Source: Antedon bifida (lineage: Eukaryota; Echinodermata; Crinoidea; Comatulida; Antedonidae). Taken from it: 64,000 nucleotides of DNA. The notes below the pieces were generated by a model. The model was not told the origin of the DNA and searched no databases. It was given only the letters and a program-made list of their open reading frames with translations. Below are positions 10,148-21,705 of this stretch, piece by piece (the first letter of the stretch is position 1; the number at the start of each line of letters is the position of its first letter). A program made the position numbers and the translations under genes. The DNA is taken from assembly GCA_963402885.1 (NCBI GenBank), contig OY727102.1, positions 14,074,001 to 14,138,000 on the forward strand. Direction: 5' to 3'.

Positions 10148-11556
10148 CAAAAGAAACAACAGCCGACATCCACATCAACGAAAGCCTGGATGATACACTA
10201 AAGCATGAGGTGCACCGACTTATCGGAAACTACAAAGATGTACTGACGGATTTACCGGGTAAGACTACACTTGGGCAGCATGAAATCAAGCTGGAAACTG
10301 ATGATACAATCCGTTCCAAGCCCTATCCACTTCCACATGCGTTGCGAGGTACCATTAAGGATGAGGTAAATATGATGTTAAATCTGGGTGTAGTGGAGCC
10401 TTCAGGGGCACCGTTTGCCTCTCCAATAGTATTGGTAAAGAAACCGGATGGGTCAAATCGATTCTGCGTGGACTTTCGAAAACTTAATCAGGTTACAGTT
10501 TTTGACGCCGAACCGATTCCGGACCAAGAGGAACTGTTCACAAAGTTGGCCCATGATCATTATTTTACTAAGATAGATTTAAGTAAAGGGTATTGGCAAG
10601 TTCCCATGGATGAAGCGTCAAAACCTTTAACAGCCTTTCTAACACCAGATGGTTTGTTTCAATTTAATGTCATGCCGTTCGGCTTAGTCAATGCACCGGC
10701 TACTTTCAGTCGTATCATGAGAAAATTACTAAAAGGAATGGATAATACACTTAATTATATTGATGACATTCTAATTCACACAGCTTCTTGGGATCAACAT
10801 ATGAAATGTTTGTCTGAATTGTTTGGACGTCTCCGCAGGGCCAATCTAACTGCTCGACCAAGCAAATGTTTCATTGGTTATGAAACAATCGAGTTTCTTG
10901 GCCATGTGGTAGGGAAAGGAAATGTTCAACCTCGAGTGGAGAAGATACAAAGCATCTTGTCAGCCAAACAACCAGAAACAAAGAAACAACTCCGGTCATT
11001 CCTTGGGATGACCAACTACTATAGAAAGTTCATTCCTAATTACTCTGTGATTGCTTGTCCATTAACCGACAAAACGAAGAATCGGGAACCTAACCGAATA
11101 TGTTGGGAGAAGGCCCAGGAAAGTGCGTTTGTTAAACTTAAGGAAAAATTAAACAGTACTCCAATTTTATGCCTTCCTAATTTAAACAAAGATTTTATTT
11201 TGAGAACAGATGCGTCCGAATATGGAGTGGGAGCGGTTCTAATGCAGCAGTATGGTGACGTGAAGTTTCCCGTGGCGTACGCTAGCAAGAAACTGCTTCC
11301 TCGAGAAAAAGCATATTCAGTGATGGAAAAAGAATGCTTAGCCATTGTATGGAGTGTACGAAAATTTGAGTCTTATTTATATGGACGAAACTTCACGTTG
11401 GAAACTGATCACCAGCCGCTTGTGTTTATGCACAGAGCGAAATTGTCCAATGGGCGAATTATGAGATGGGCCCTGGCTCTACAACCGTACAAGTTCCGAA
11501 TAGAGGCGATTAAAGGCAGTGAAAATGTAGGAGCTGATTATTTAAGTCGAGTGTAA
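10066..11556 (+). CDS. Reverse transcriptase-RNase H (Gmr1-like ORF2)
   Basis: 496 residues in the -1 frame relative to ORF1, overlapping it by 82 nt. The RT carries D171 (KIDLSKGYW), MPFGLVNAPATF and the catalytic YIDD at 231-234, all gypsy-type. The RNase H has D382 (LRTDASEYG), YSVMEKECLA and D448 (ETDHQP). No integrase follows; the stop is 60 nt before the 3' LTR. An in-frame TGA lies directly before the ATG at 10066, so frame change must occur between 10066 and 10147, or translation restarts at this ATG. I saw no perfect X-XXY-YYZ slippery heptamer there; C-TTT-TAC at about 10125 is the nearest. Confidence 0.92.
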   Translation: MRPNETFTNDQNYHLSNENLLQLHPLLAKETTADIHINESLDDTLKHEVHRLIGNYKDVLTDLPGKTTLGQHEIKLETDDTIRSKPYPLPHALRGTIKDEVNMMLNLGVVEPSGAPFASPIVLVKKPDGSNRFCVDFRKLNQVTVFDAEPIPDQEELFTKLAHDHYFTKIDLSKGYWQVPMDEASKPLTAFLTPDGLFQFNVMPFGLVNAPATFSRIMRKLLKGMDNTLNYIDDILIHTASWDQHMKCLSELFGRLRRANLTARPSKCFIGYETIEFLGHVVGKGNVQPRVEKIQSILSAKQPETKKQLRSFLGMTNYYRKFIPNYSVIACPLTDKTKNREPNRICWEKAQESAFVKLKEKLNSTPILCLPNLNKDFILRTDASEYGVGAVLMQQYGDVKFPVAYASKKLLPREKAYSVMEKECLAIVWSVRKFESYLYGRNFTLETDHQPLVFMHRAKLSNGRIMRWALALQPYKFRIEAIKGSENVGADYLSRV

Positions 11557-11603
11557 ATAGGACCCGTCACGGTATGGAGAAAATGTTGATACATTATTCT
11601 TTT

Positions 11604-11616
11604 AGAGGGGAGTAAA
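11604..11616 (+). promoter_or_regulatory. Polypurine tract of Gmr1-like element
   Basis: agaggggagtaaa lies immediately before the 3' LTR. Its position and purine content fit the plus-strand primer. Confidence 0.75.
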
Positions 11617-12933
11617 TGTCACAAGTGACATAAAGTTGTGTATATATTTTGCAAGTCATTCTTACTTTTCCTTTTGTTTTCACTATTTGAACCTTTCTTT
11701 TGTTTTAGGAAGCTATTGTGTGAAGCCAGTGGAGCAGAGTTGTTGTGTTGCAGAGAAGGATTGTGTGGTGTTTGCTGATTGGAGGAGAGGTATAAGGGTT
11801 AAGTTAGTGTGTGAGTTGCTGATTGGTGGAGAAGGATAAGGTGGTGATATGTGGATAATTGAGGGAATTTTGAGGTAGATGGAAATTGAGAGGAGACAGA
11901 GAGGGAGGGCTATGTTATGTTAAGCCAGAAAGGGATAGGTGAATATTGATATGAGAAACTAAGACGTGCAGGAGAAGAAGTAATTGAATTATGGTGATAT
12001 AGAGCTGAAGCAGAAAGGAAATAAAGAGATATACATGAAGTTAATAAATTGTGAGTTGGAGATAATTATGGTGATATAGAGCTGAAGCAGAAAGGAAATA
12101 AAGTGATATACATGAAGTTAATAAATTGTGAGTTGGAAGTAATACTATAAGGCTGTACTTAAATGTAGAACTGTTAATTGTTGAGATTACTGAGGATTAA
12201 TTTAAATTGTGAAGGTAAATTGACGGAAGAAATAACTGTTGGAAACAGCAGACGTTGTTGCATGTAAAGAATTGTTTGGAAATATTGAAGAGTAACTGGA
12301 TTGATACTGATATTATTTTACGTGGAAAGGAGAAAGAAATAATTGGTCGGGGAGCGGATTGCAGGGCAGAACGACATCAAGAAACATTTTAACTTTATAT
12401 TTGATTTATTTATATGTCAGAAAATAGGAAGAATTATAATTGATAATACAAGCAGAACGGGAGCAGAGGCGTGGGAGTTGTTTATTTGCAGAATCGTTTT
12501 AACTTTTATCTTTCTAATTTGTTTTGTGTCAGCGTAGGAGAGAAGGCAAGAAGGAACGATATTGTGGACATTTAGTATTGTTTAATTATTCATCTTGTGA
12601 TATTATTGTATTTGAAAGGGGGGGTTTCGGGGATTTATTTAAAAATAAGAAGATTGTTGATATTTGGTTTGGGAGGATTGGGAAATTTGGGGAATTGCAT
12701 AAAGTTTGTGGGGAATAGGAACACGGTATCATTGTTTGAGAATTGGTTGGGTTTTTTTTTGTGGGTTTTTTTTGGGGGGTTTGAATTATAAAAGAAAGAA
12801 TTGGTTGTCGAAGATTATTATTAAATTTTACTTTTTACATTTATATGTGTACAGTTGTGGCTATTTACCGTTGTTCACCGTTGGTTACCAGCAATTACAT
12901 GTCCGAAAGAGCCGTAATTGCGGCTGTGTGACA
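11617..12933 (+). repeat. 3' LTR of Gmr1-like element
   Basis: 1317 bp, same length as the 5' LTR. It begins directly after the polypurine tract and ends before the atggg target duplicate. It carries the same 77-bp tandem duplication, from 11988 and 12065. Confidence 0.95.
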
Positions 12934-13352
12934 ATGGGAGGTAAAGTCACTAAAAGAAATTGCTGTCACTGCCATTTTCTGAAGTAAAAAAGATAGGTTG
13001 TAAATACGATGAATAAGTGCTTCCCCAGATCTCAAGGCCATACATGATATGTGGTTGTATAAATGATTTGTAAATTAATAAAAGAATATTCTGTGGAAGA
13101 AAATGTCTCAATTTAAAAATGATTCCAATTTTTCTTTTAATAGTAGTTCTAATTTTCTCTATGTGGTTTTTCCATGTCAAATGTTTATCCATAATTAGGC
13201 CAATAAACATGACTTCAGATACTTCCTGGATGTACTTATTATCAATTATAATATTATCTATAGTTGTGACTGTTTTTCTCTTGCCTTGGAATATAATGAA
13301 ATTTGTCTTGAACTCGTTGACTGGAATGTCCTTTTTACTAGACATCACGTGA
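12934..13352 (-). pseudogene. LINE reverse transcriptase C-terminal part, upstream piece
   Basis: The minus-strand reading includes FKTNFIIFQGKRKT, FIGLIMDKHLTWKNHI, KIGIIFKLRHFLPQN and MYGLEIWGSTY. These are hallmarks of the thumb and post-thumb region of jockey/CR1-type LINE RTs. The fragment is 5' truncated (no fingers or palm) and is cut by the Gmr1-like element; its continuation is at 4964-5292. The intact-site copy is 27908-28310. Confidence 0.8.
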
Positions 13353-14040
13353 TCAGCCTAGCTGTTTTGTTTTGGTTACAGGTGGTGTTGTCAAAAAGAC
13401 AAACAAAAATACAACAGTTTTCGTGCTAAAATAACAGTTTTGTAGTTTCAAAATAGGGTATTCAGGTATTCAGGTAGATGCTACTCGGAGACCTTCGATC
13501 AGTATTATTATTTATCTCATCATTATATGCCTGTTTTCAGCTTTTATACCGATTTTTTTTGGCGAGCAGTTTCGACAAGCAGCTTCGTTATAAAATATTA
13601 TTATCTACTATTTAATCTATTTAATGGTATCGTGTGAGATATTATGCAGTTGTTATCATCTATATTGTTATTTGGAACCCTTAGGGTGAGTTTGAATTAT
13701 AGTCAACAATTAATATGTTGTGCGGGGGGTCTGCCTGTGCAGTCTTTGTGTTGTTGCCCCTTTTGAATTATATATAATTGTTTCATATCTCTAGGTATCG
13801 CTCGTTATCATGCCGTTTGATTTGAGTCGGCGCGTACGTTGTCTACTTCTTTCTACTACACACACACAGTTGTTGAATAATACTAACACTACAAAATAAA
13901 GACAAATATATTACAACAACGTGTTTATCATGTTTACTCTCACCGATTCCACAACAGCTATTGTTGCGATTTGTTAATAATAACGCTATATTAATATTCA
14001 AATTAATTTAATACATAATTTAATAATTAATAATAGATTG
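13353..14040. repeat. Dispersed intergenic module, copy 1 of 5
   Basis: Contains ttaatggtatcgtgtgagat, gagtttgaattatagtcaac and cgttatcatgccgtttga. The same block recurs at 28311-28998, 31495-32110, 55050-55300 and 60555-60960. No ORF is shared by the copies, so it is non-coding. Copies 1 and 2 are nearly identical; the others are diverged. Confidence 0.7.
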
Positions 14041-14935
14041 GACCTCATTTGGCACAGGTTAATCAGATTTAACTTCTTACCTAAAATCCACAAAGCAGGC
14101 AATCCTGGTAGACCGATTATTTCGTGAAATGGCACTGCTACACAGAAAATTTCTGAATAGGCCTATGTGGATGATTTACTTAGACCATATGTGACTGATC
14201 TCCCTGCATACATTCAGGACTCCACGGACTTTATCCGCAAAATTAACCAAATTCAAAATGTACCTATTAATTCTGTTCTGACTACATTAATTAGATGTTT
14301 CATCGCTGTATACTAATATCCCTCACGAAGACTGGAGCCGATGCATGCATTTTAAATTACAAACAAATTCCAGGAAAAACGCCTACTAAAGCTCATTTAC
14401 GAGAACTGGTCATGTTGATTTTAACCAACAACAGTTTTATTTTTGGCAATGCCTTACCTCCAAATTCATGACACAGCGATGAGCACAAAAATGGCGCCAT
14501 CTTTTGCAAATTTATTTATGGGACAATTTGAGGCCAATTTTCTGTCCCTTCTCCAACCTAATAAACTACTTGTTTGGTTTAGATACATTGACGACATCTT
14601 CATGATCTGGAGCCATGGTGAAGATAATCTGGATTCATTTCTTCTGAATATTAATTCAGCCCACTCACCTATCAAATTTACAGCTACTAAATCCACTAGT
14701 ATAGCGTTGACTTTTTCGACACTATAGTGACCATAGAAAATGGTACACTCAAAACTGACCTATTCCGTAAACCCACAAACCTGTACCTGCTACCTAGCAG
14801 TTGTCATTCCCGACACTGTACCAAAACCACCGTACAGTCAAGCATTACGTATCAGACGTATCTGTTCTTCAGATTTAGATTTTCCAGAATCGTACAGAAG
14901 AACTGTCTTTCTTTCTTTTATTTCAATTAACAATG
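14040..14935 (+). pseudogene. Penelope-like element RT fragment (copy 1)
   Basis: The translation in shifting frames gives RFNFLPKIHKAGNPGRPIIS, VTDLPAYIQDSTDF, DTAMSTKMAPSFANLFMGQF, VWFRYIDDIFMIW, HSPIKFTATKST, and ENGTLKTDLFRKPTN. These are hallmark blocks of Penelope-like RTs, with the catalytic Y-I-D-D intact. Several frameshifts and stops break it. The N-terminal part and the GIY-YIG endonuclease are missing. Copies are at 28998-29845 and 55305-56122. Confidence 0.85.
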
Positions 14936-14979
14936 ACATCCGGCCCATTTCACATAATAAAATCTATATTATTTTCGGA

Positions 14980-15630
14980 CATACAGGTTTTTCTTTTTTC
15001 ATAAGCTTTACATAAGTAGGTTGCAAAAGACTTAATTTTTTTGGGTTTCATTGTTTACAAACATATTTTTTAACATGTATACATTTAAATCAGACATATA
15101 TTTTTTCCTGATGTTTTTATAAAAAGGGCAGTAAAGAAAATGTTGTTCATCTTCTAAACTTAATTGATCACAAAACATACATATTATAGACTTTCGGTTA
15201 ATGTTTTTAATTTCAATTATGACAAGATAATCTAAAGCGTGATGTTAGTGTTCTATACTTAAAACTTAAATCATAAACATAAGGTTCGTAAAAATTGTCA
15301 AACTTAATATTTTTATAAAAAGTGAGACGTGTATATTACTATTTTTTTTCATTTGATTTCTACAATGCAACATCCCTAATTCTTTGTGAGATAAAAGGTA
15401 AAATGTTTTCATTGATTAAACTATTCCACATATAACAACAACCAAAATTATCCAGAACGCCCAACAGTTTTTTCCATTTTCCGACCACGATCTTTGAGTT
15501 TGGTAGCATATATTTGGTAATCTATTATTTTCCATTTTATAAATTTTTTTCCAATACTTGATCATTCTCAATATTTGATAGTGATTAATTGGAATTCTAC
15601 CTAGTTCATTCATTACGCGCACCTTCGCTT
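14980..15630 (-). pseudogene. LINE C-terminal tail fragment (copy 1)
   Basis: The minus strand reads RVMNELGRIPINHYQILRMIKYW followed by degenerate sequence, then continues in another frame toward 15000 (GVLDNFGC-like). The ELGR...P...I..IKYW block is typical of the extreme C-terminus of invertebrate LINE RT polyproteins. It is preceded on the right by CTAAATTATATATA-type flank. Broken by frameshifts. Copies at 29890-30540 and 58965-59610. Confidence 0.65.
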
Positions 15631-15650
15631 GGGCACTGTGTAAATTATAT

Positions 15651-16302
15651 ATAAACTAGTAGATGAGTGGAAATAGATTTTTCAGTCAAACAAATTGCAA
15701 CAGTTTGTTTTTTTGCTGAAACATGCTCAACTATATGTAGATATTATTATATCCAAAATCTACCCTGATCTGCCCATTATAAATTACCTAATTTGCATAA
15801 AATCAAAATGGCTGCCATTTTACAACTTTGATCCCAATTATCTCTTAAACCATAAAGAATTTGGTATAAGAATGTATTGAACACAAATATAAACATGACC
15901 CCAAAGATTCAGAATAATATATTTTAATTGTCTTTGGGGGTCAAGGTCAAAGGTCATTCCAGTATGACATCTAAAATATGCTAATTATCTCTTAATCCAT
16001 TAGGTATTTTGAATAAGAATGTACAAGTACAAATATAAACATGACCCTTAAGATTCAGAATAGCACATTTGATTTTTCATCTTACCCTGGGGTCATTGGG
16101 TCAAAGGTCACAATATAAAAACATTCACATTATCCTTTTAAATCAATTTGCATAGTAGTCTTACTACTACTAAAAACATAGCATATACAGTACAGACATT
16201 TCAGCAGATTGATATCTGCACACTGCGCCGACACCCCTCCCATCCAGAGATTACTAGTACAAATATAAATGTGACCCTAAAGATTCAAAATAATGTATAA
16301 TG
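15651..16302. repeat. Spacer with about 146-bp tandem repeats
   Basis: The phrase caaatataaacatgaccc recurs at 15884, 16030 and (changed) 16260, with attatctctta and aagattcagaata at matching places, so it is a diverged tandem array of about 2.5 units. It is absent from the second copy of this block (after 30560) and from the right interval. No gene is seen. Confidence 0.6.
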
Positions 16303-17178
16303 GCTGTTGGCCTTGTTACCCTTAAGTTTTACCCTTAAATTAAGTGTTTTCCTTAGGTAAGTGAATCCCTTAACTCATCCTTTAAGTGTTTTCCTTTGTT
16401 AAGGGAATTCTCAAATTTTAAGGGGAAGTATTTCCTTAGCCTAAGTGAGATTGGTGAATACGACCACAGGCTTCATTGCGTGCCAATATTTTTACTCGAT
16501 ATGCGTACATGTGGTAGATACATTTAAAAAATGTTTAGTAATGTTAAAAAACTTTTCTAATTCAGGAAATTATTTTTAAAATAATAACGAAGTAATTCAT
16601 ATTGAATTCGTAAAATACACAGTAGCTTACTTTGAAGAGCATAGGCCTAAACATCCAAGTTTCTTTCTCAATGTAGTCATTTACAGCATTGATAAATACT
16701 AAAATAATATTAATAACATACCTTTACTTAAATGTAGAAAGGTAGAAAGAAAAAAACAGACGAATTTCCAACAGGCCATTTTTAGAAACAATCTAACTTC
16801 ACAGTCTGTTAATAAACAATGTTCAATTACGTCGTCAAAAACCAATATGCTGTATATCACACGGTCGCAATATTATAACTAACGCTATTGTCATGACGTC
16901 ATTGTTTTTCACTTTGCGCATTGCGCGTACGATGGGCAGGCTGAGCAAAATCTATATTTTTTATACATTTCTTTCTTTATTTATCCAAATACATAAACAT
17001 AACATACAATACAAAACATTAAAATAATTGGAGAAAAAGGAAGAAGAGAAACGGCAACTTCATGCCTATCTAGCCCTACTCCCTTATAACTAAAAGATTT
17101 CAATTTTATTTAAATCAAACAAATCATATTATGATATAATTAAATTACTAATAAATAATAGTATAATAGTAATAATAA
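16303..17178. repeat. Duplicated non-coding segment (copy of 3228-4095)
   Basis: Starts abruptly at taatggctgttggcc, the end of the small hairpin element, carries the last part of the 2460-3394 TIR element, and then follows 3395-4095 almost base for base. It ends at the Helitron terminus at 17179. No gene. Confidence 0.8.
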
Positions 17179-18697
17179 CTAGAATTTAATTCGTCACTTT
17201 GACGAATTATAGGTGATCATATTTATCATTTTAATGAAATTAACATTTTTTAAACATGCACGTACGTTAACATACGATCGTAAAAAGCTGATGTACGCCA
17301 TCCTATGACATGATGCATATACACTTATAGTGCTGAGTTGTACCTATTATGTGTCATATACAATATATACAGTATATATCTGTATATCTATATACAGTGT
17401 AGCATAGGTAAAATTACGGGACCCACATCATGTTCAAATTTGTTGGTATGATGGAATTATCAAAATAAACTCGAAGATGACAATTTCGAAAGATAATGAA
17501 TTGAGCAAATAAATATAAGGATTGGAAGAGAATTTGATACGTAGAAGCGCAATGCGCGCTCTTTGAAATTTGTATAACTTTGACTAAAGACATTTAAAAA
17601 CTACTTTTTAACTTCAACTGGCCATATGATAACATCACATCATCCGATAGGCTTAATTTTTATATGAATTCATATCTACATTTCATCAGCTTTCATAATA
17701 AGTTATAATCTTCAAAGTCACCTTTAATTCTGAAGAGCTGTAAGATATTCAAATGTATGTTGTAGCTGAAATTACATGACCTAGGTTATTCAAGTTTTTA
17801 CGCGTGATGACAGCATCAAATTGAAAATGTTGACAACTCATGAGAAAGATAATTAATTGAGCAAGCACATACTGAAATTTGTGCGAAAATCGGGTTCAAA
17901 TAACGGAGATGCGCTCTATTGAATGTGATAACCCACACAAAAAGATAAAAATTACTAATTTTTTAATTCAAGTGGCCATTTGATGACGTCATACCATTTT
18001 GTACGTCTAATGTGTATATACATTTATATCTACAACTTATTGGCTTCCATATTAGGTTAAAAAAATTGGGGGTCATCTTCCATTCTGAAGAGTTATATTC
18101 ATTTTAAAAAGGCCATACTTTTTACCATTTTTAGCACTTTTGTACAATTATTGTGCGCATTTTGTCATTTTTAACGTGCTCGTATAGCGTTATTTTAAGT
18201 CGGAATGGACTCAAATTTGGTGAATGTACTAAGGAAGATGAGTAGAATGCAATTTGTACAAAAAATGGTATTTTTTTACGCTTTCTATGTATGCACGCGC
18301 AAAAACGTGTTTTTGAGCAGTAATTTTTTAAAACACGCAAATGGCCTAATTCATGCTCTTAATTGATCAAAACTTAATTTGGAGCATTTTAATTTTTTAA
18401 TGCGCAATTTTACGCGCATGACCTTGAAACGCGTAAGTTTTTATTTGCTAATATTTTTACCCTTGACCTGAAGTTCACATGTAGTGAATTTCATTGATAT
18501 GTAATAAAGAGTTTTGGAGATATGATTGATAGAGTGATTTCACAAAATCGCGTATTAATGACGTCACGGTTGAGTGATCACACTGAAAAGCTTATTATGG
18601 CTAAGTTAAAGTATTTAAAAGACATTGTCAAAAATTTGTGATCATTGACATTTAACTTTTTGAGATAATTGTTACACAAATTTGTACAGAGAGAAAT
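17179..18697 (-). mobile_element. Non-autonomous Helitron, family 1, copy A
   Basis: The 3' terminus lies at the left: CTAG (17179-17182, preceded by a, that is CTAG followed by T on its own strand). Four bases inside is a perfect 10-bp stem hairpin, taattcgtca-ctt-tgacgaatta (17187-17209). The other end is near tgtacagagagaa at about 18695. There is no Rep/helicase. The interior holds two related halves about 350 bp apart (aacttcaactggccatatga and attcaagtggccatttgatg). Flanked directly by copy B. Confidence 0.75.
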
Positions 18698-18703
18698 AAA
18701 TAA

Positions 18704-20195
18704 CTAGAATTTAATTCGTCACTTTGACGAATTATAGGTGATCATTTTTTAAAATTTATTGACATTAATATTTTTTAAACATGCACGTATGTTAACATAC
18801 AATCTGAAAATGTTGATGTATGCCATCCTATTATACGCTTATAGTGCTTAGTTGTGCCTATTATATGTCATATCACATTATGTACAGTAATACTGTATAT
18901 CTATATACAGTGTAGCATTGGTGAAATTACGGACACACATCATGTTCTAAGTTTTTGGCACTGATGACATTATCAAAATAAACTTGTGGATACCAATATC
19001 GAAAGATAATGAATTAAGCAATAAAATATAACAATTGGAAGAAACTTTGGCACGTAGAAGCGCGGTGCGCGCTCTTTAAAATGTGTATAACTTTGACAAA
19101 AGAGATGAAAAAACTACTTTTTAACTTCAACTGGCCATATGATAACTTCATAACATTCGATAGGCTTAATTTTTATATGCATTCATATCTACATTTCACC
19201 AGCTATCATAATAAGTTATAAACATCAAGGTCAACTTTAATTCAGAAGAACTGTAAGGTATTCAACTATACGTTGTAGGTGAAATTACGTAACCACCGTT
19301 ATTCAAATTTTAAGACGTCATCAAAATGAAAATATTGGCAACTCATGAGTAACATAATTGCTGAAGTAGAATATATTAAAAATTAAAAGAAAATCGATCA
19401 CAGATAAGCAAGTTGCGCTCTGTTGAATATGGTGGTCTATGACAAAAGAGGTAAAAACCCTATTTTTAAAATTCATGTGGCCAAATGATGACGTTGTACC
19501 ATTTTGTACGTCTAATGTGTATATACATTTATATCTACAACTCATTGGCTTCCATAATAAGTTAAAAAAATTGGGGGTCACCTTCCATTCTGAAGAGTTA
19601 TATTCATTTTAAAAAGGCCTTATTTTTTACCATTTTTAGCACTTTGTACAATTATTGTGCGCATTTTGTCATTTTTAACGTGCTCGTATAGCACTATTGT
19701 AAGTAGAAATGGACTCAAATTTGGTGAATGTACTAAGGAAGATGAGTAGAATGCAATTTGTACCAAAAAATTGGTATTTTTTACGCTTTCTATGTACGCA
19801 CGCGCAAAAACGTGTTTTTGCGCAGTAATTTTTTAAAACACGCAAATGGCCTAATTCATGCTCTAAATTGATCAAAACGTAATTTTGAGCTTTTTTAATT
19901 TTCAACGCGCGATTTCACGCGCATGACCCAACGTGCACGTGCGTTTTTATTTGCTAATATTTTTACCCTTGACCTGAAGTTTACGTGTAGTGAATTTCAA
20001 TAATATGTGATGATGAATTATGGAGATATGATTGATAATGTGATTTCACAAAATGGCGTATAAATGACGTCACGGATGAGTGATCAGCTTATTAGGACTA
20101 AGTTACAGTATTTGAAAGACATTGTGAAATTTTGGTAATCATTGACATTTAACTTTTTGAGATATTTGTTACACAAAAAGTGTACAGAAAGAAGA
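18704..20195 (-). mobile_element. Non-autonomous Helitron, family 1, copy B
   Basis: CTAG at 18704-18707 with the same hairpin; ends near tgtacagaaagaa at about 20193. Full length relative to copy A, about 1.5 kb, with the same two internal half-repeats. It sits head-to-tail against copy A with only a few bases between. Confidence 0.75.
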
Positions 20196-20224
20196 AAAAT
20201 ATTTTAATGCAAGTACAATAACAA

Positions 20225-20581
20225 TAGGTGATCATTTTATTCTAAATGATCACCTAATAAGAAAGAGAAGAACTAGACATGAAACTCGTCACTTTGACGA
20301 GTTTGGTTATCCGCTGCGCAAGTGGTGAAACATGGACGTTTAACGACGTACCTTTTAACATTAAGGGGATAGGTTGAGGCCAAAAGGAAGCGTTCACGTT
20401 GGCATTATGACCTACAGGCCGGACAAGCAACTGACAAACAAAACCAGAAAATGTAATAGAAATCACATATCTCCTAACAACGATGAACGGCTCTGATATG
20501 AGAAAAATATTGTTTGCCTCTCTCTATCCTGTAAAAATAACGTCTTATTTGGCCTGCTACATTATAGAAATAGGTAGGAAA
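20225..20581 (-). mobile_element. Helitron family 2 fragment with compensatory hairpin, plus a terminal palindrome
   Basis: CTAG at 20273-20276 and, five bases inside, a perfect 10-bp stem aaactcgtca-ctt-tgacgagttt (20282-20304). Compared with family 1 the stem has changed on both arms so that pairing is kept. About 280 bp of unrelated interior follows. To its left, 20225-20254 is a palindrome of aggtgatcattt and its complement, the subterminal sequence of family 1 facing itself. Confidence 0.65.
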
Positions 20582-21705
20582 CTAGAATTTAATTCGTCAC
20601 TTTGACGAATTATAGGTGATCATTTTTATAATTTTAATGAAATTAACATTTTTTAAACATGCACGTACGTTAACATACGATCGTAAAAAGTTGATGTACG
20701 CCATCCTATGACATGATGCATATACAATTATAGTGCTGAGTTGTACCTATTATGTGTCATATACAATATGTACAGTATTATACTGTATATCTATATACAG
20801 TGTAGCATAGGTGAAATTACGGGACCCACATCATGTTTTTTGGTAAAAAAAATAAACTTGAAGATGACAATTTCGAAAGATAATGAATTGAGCAAATAAA
20901 TATATGGATTGGAAGAGAATTTGACACTTAGAAGCGCAATGCGCGCTCTTTGAAATTTGTATAACTTCGACTAAAGAAATTTAAAAACTACGTTTTAACT
21001 TCAACTGGCCATATGATAACATCACAACATCCGATAGGCTTAATTTTTATATGAATTCATATCTACATTTCATCAGCTTTCATAATAAGTTATAATCTTC
21101 AAGGTCACCTTTAATTCTGAAGAGCTGTAAGATATTCAAATGTATGGTGTAGCTGAAATTACACGACTTAGGTTATTCAAGTATTTACGCGTGATGACGT
21201 CATCAAAATAAAACTGACAACTCATGAGAAAGATAATTAATTGAGCAAGCACATACTAAAATTTGTGCGAAAATCGGGCTCAAATAACGGAGATGCGCAA
21301 AAAGATAAAAAATACTAATTTTTAAATTCAAGTGGCCATTTGATGACGTCATACCATTTTGTACGTCTAATGTGTACATGAATATGTATCTACAACCCAT
21401 TTGCTTCCCGAATAAGTTAAAAAAATTGGGGGTCACCTGCCATTCTGAAGAGTTATATTCATTTTAAAAAGGCCTTATTTTTCACCATTTTCAGCACTTT
21501 GATGCAATTAATTTGCGCATTTTGTCATTGTTAACATGCTCGTATAGCGTTATTTTAAGTCGGAATGGACTCAAATTTAGTCAATGTACTAAGGAAGATG
21601 AGTAGAATGCAATTTGTATAAAAAAAATTGTATTTTTTTACGCTTTGTAAGTATCGCGTGCGCAAAATATTTTTTTTGCGCAATAGTTTTTTTGAGACAC
21701 GCATT
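20582..21705 (-). mobile_element. Non-autonomous Helitron, family 1, copy C (truncated)
   Basis: CTAG at 20582-20585, hairpin intact, about 95% like copy A by eye. It breaks off near acacgcattacaatac at about 21705, so its 5' part is missing. Confidence 0.7.

Larger units (their letters stand above)
5293..12933 (+). mobile_element. Intact Gmr1-like Ty3/gypsy LTR retrotransposon with INT before RT
   Basis: A complete 7641-bp element. Two 1317-bp LTRs (5293-6609, 11617-12933) begin TGTCAC and end GTGACA. They are flanked by a perfect 5-bp target duplication, atggg (5288-5292 and 12934-12938). A tRNA-Pro primer site and a polypurine tract are present, and both ORFs are open. Domain order is Gag, protease, integrase, then RT and RNase H in a second ORF. 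That order is copia-like, but the RT and integrase sequences are gypsy-like. This combination defines the Gmr1-like group known from deuterostomes. The LTRs differ at one base that I could find (6293 g, 12617 a), so insertion was recent. It sits inside an older LINE fragment whose uninterrupted copy is at 27.57-28.31 kb. Confidence 0.95.

Noticed and set aside
15651-15660. CTAG followed by T at the duplication breakpoint as a Helitron end
   Set aside because: There is no hairpin within 20 bases, so the four bases alone are not evidence.
15944-15956. Perfect DR1 nuclear-receptor site (AGGTCA-A-AGGTCA)
   Set aside because: The phrase belongs to a diverged tandem repeat far from any recognised promoter; a regulatory role cannot be supported.
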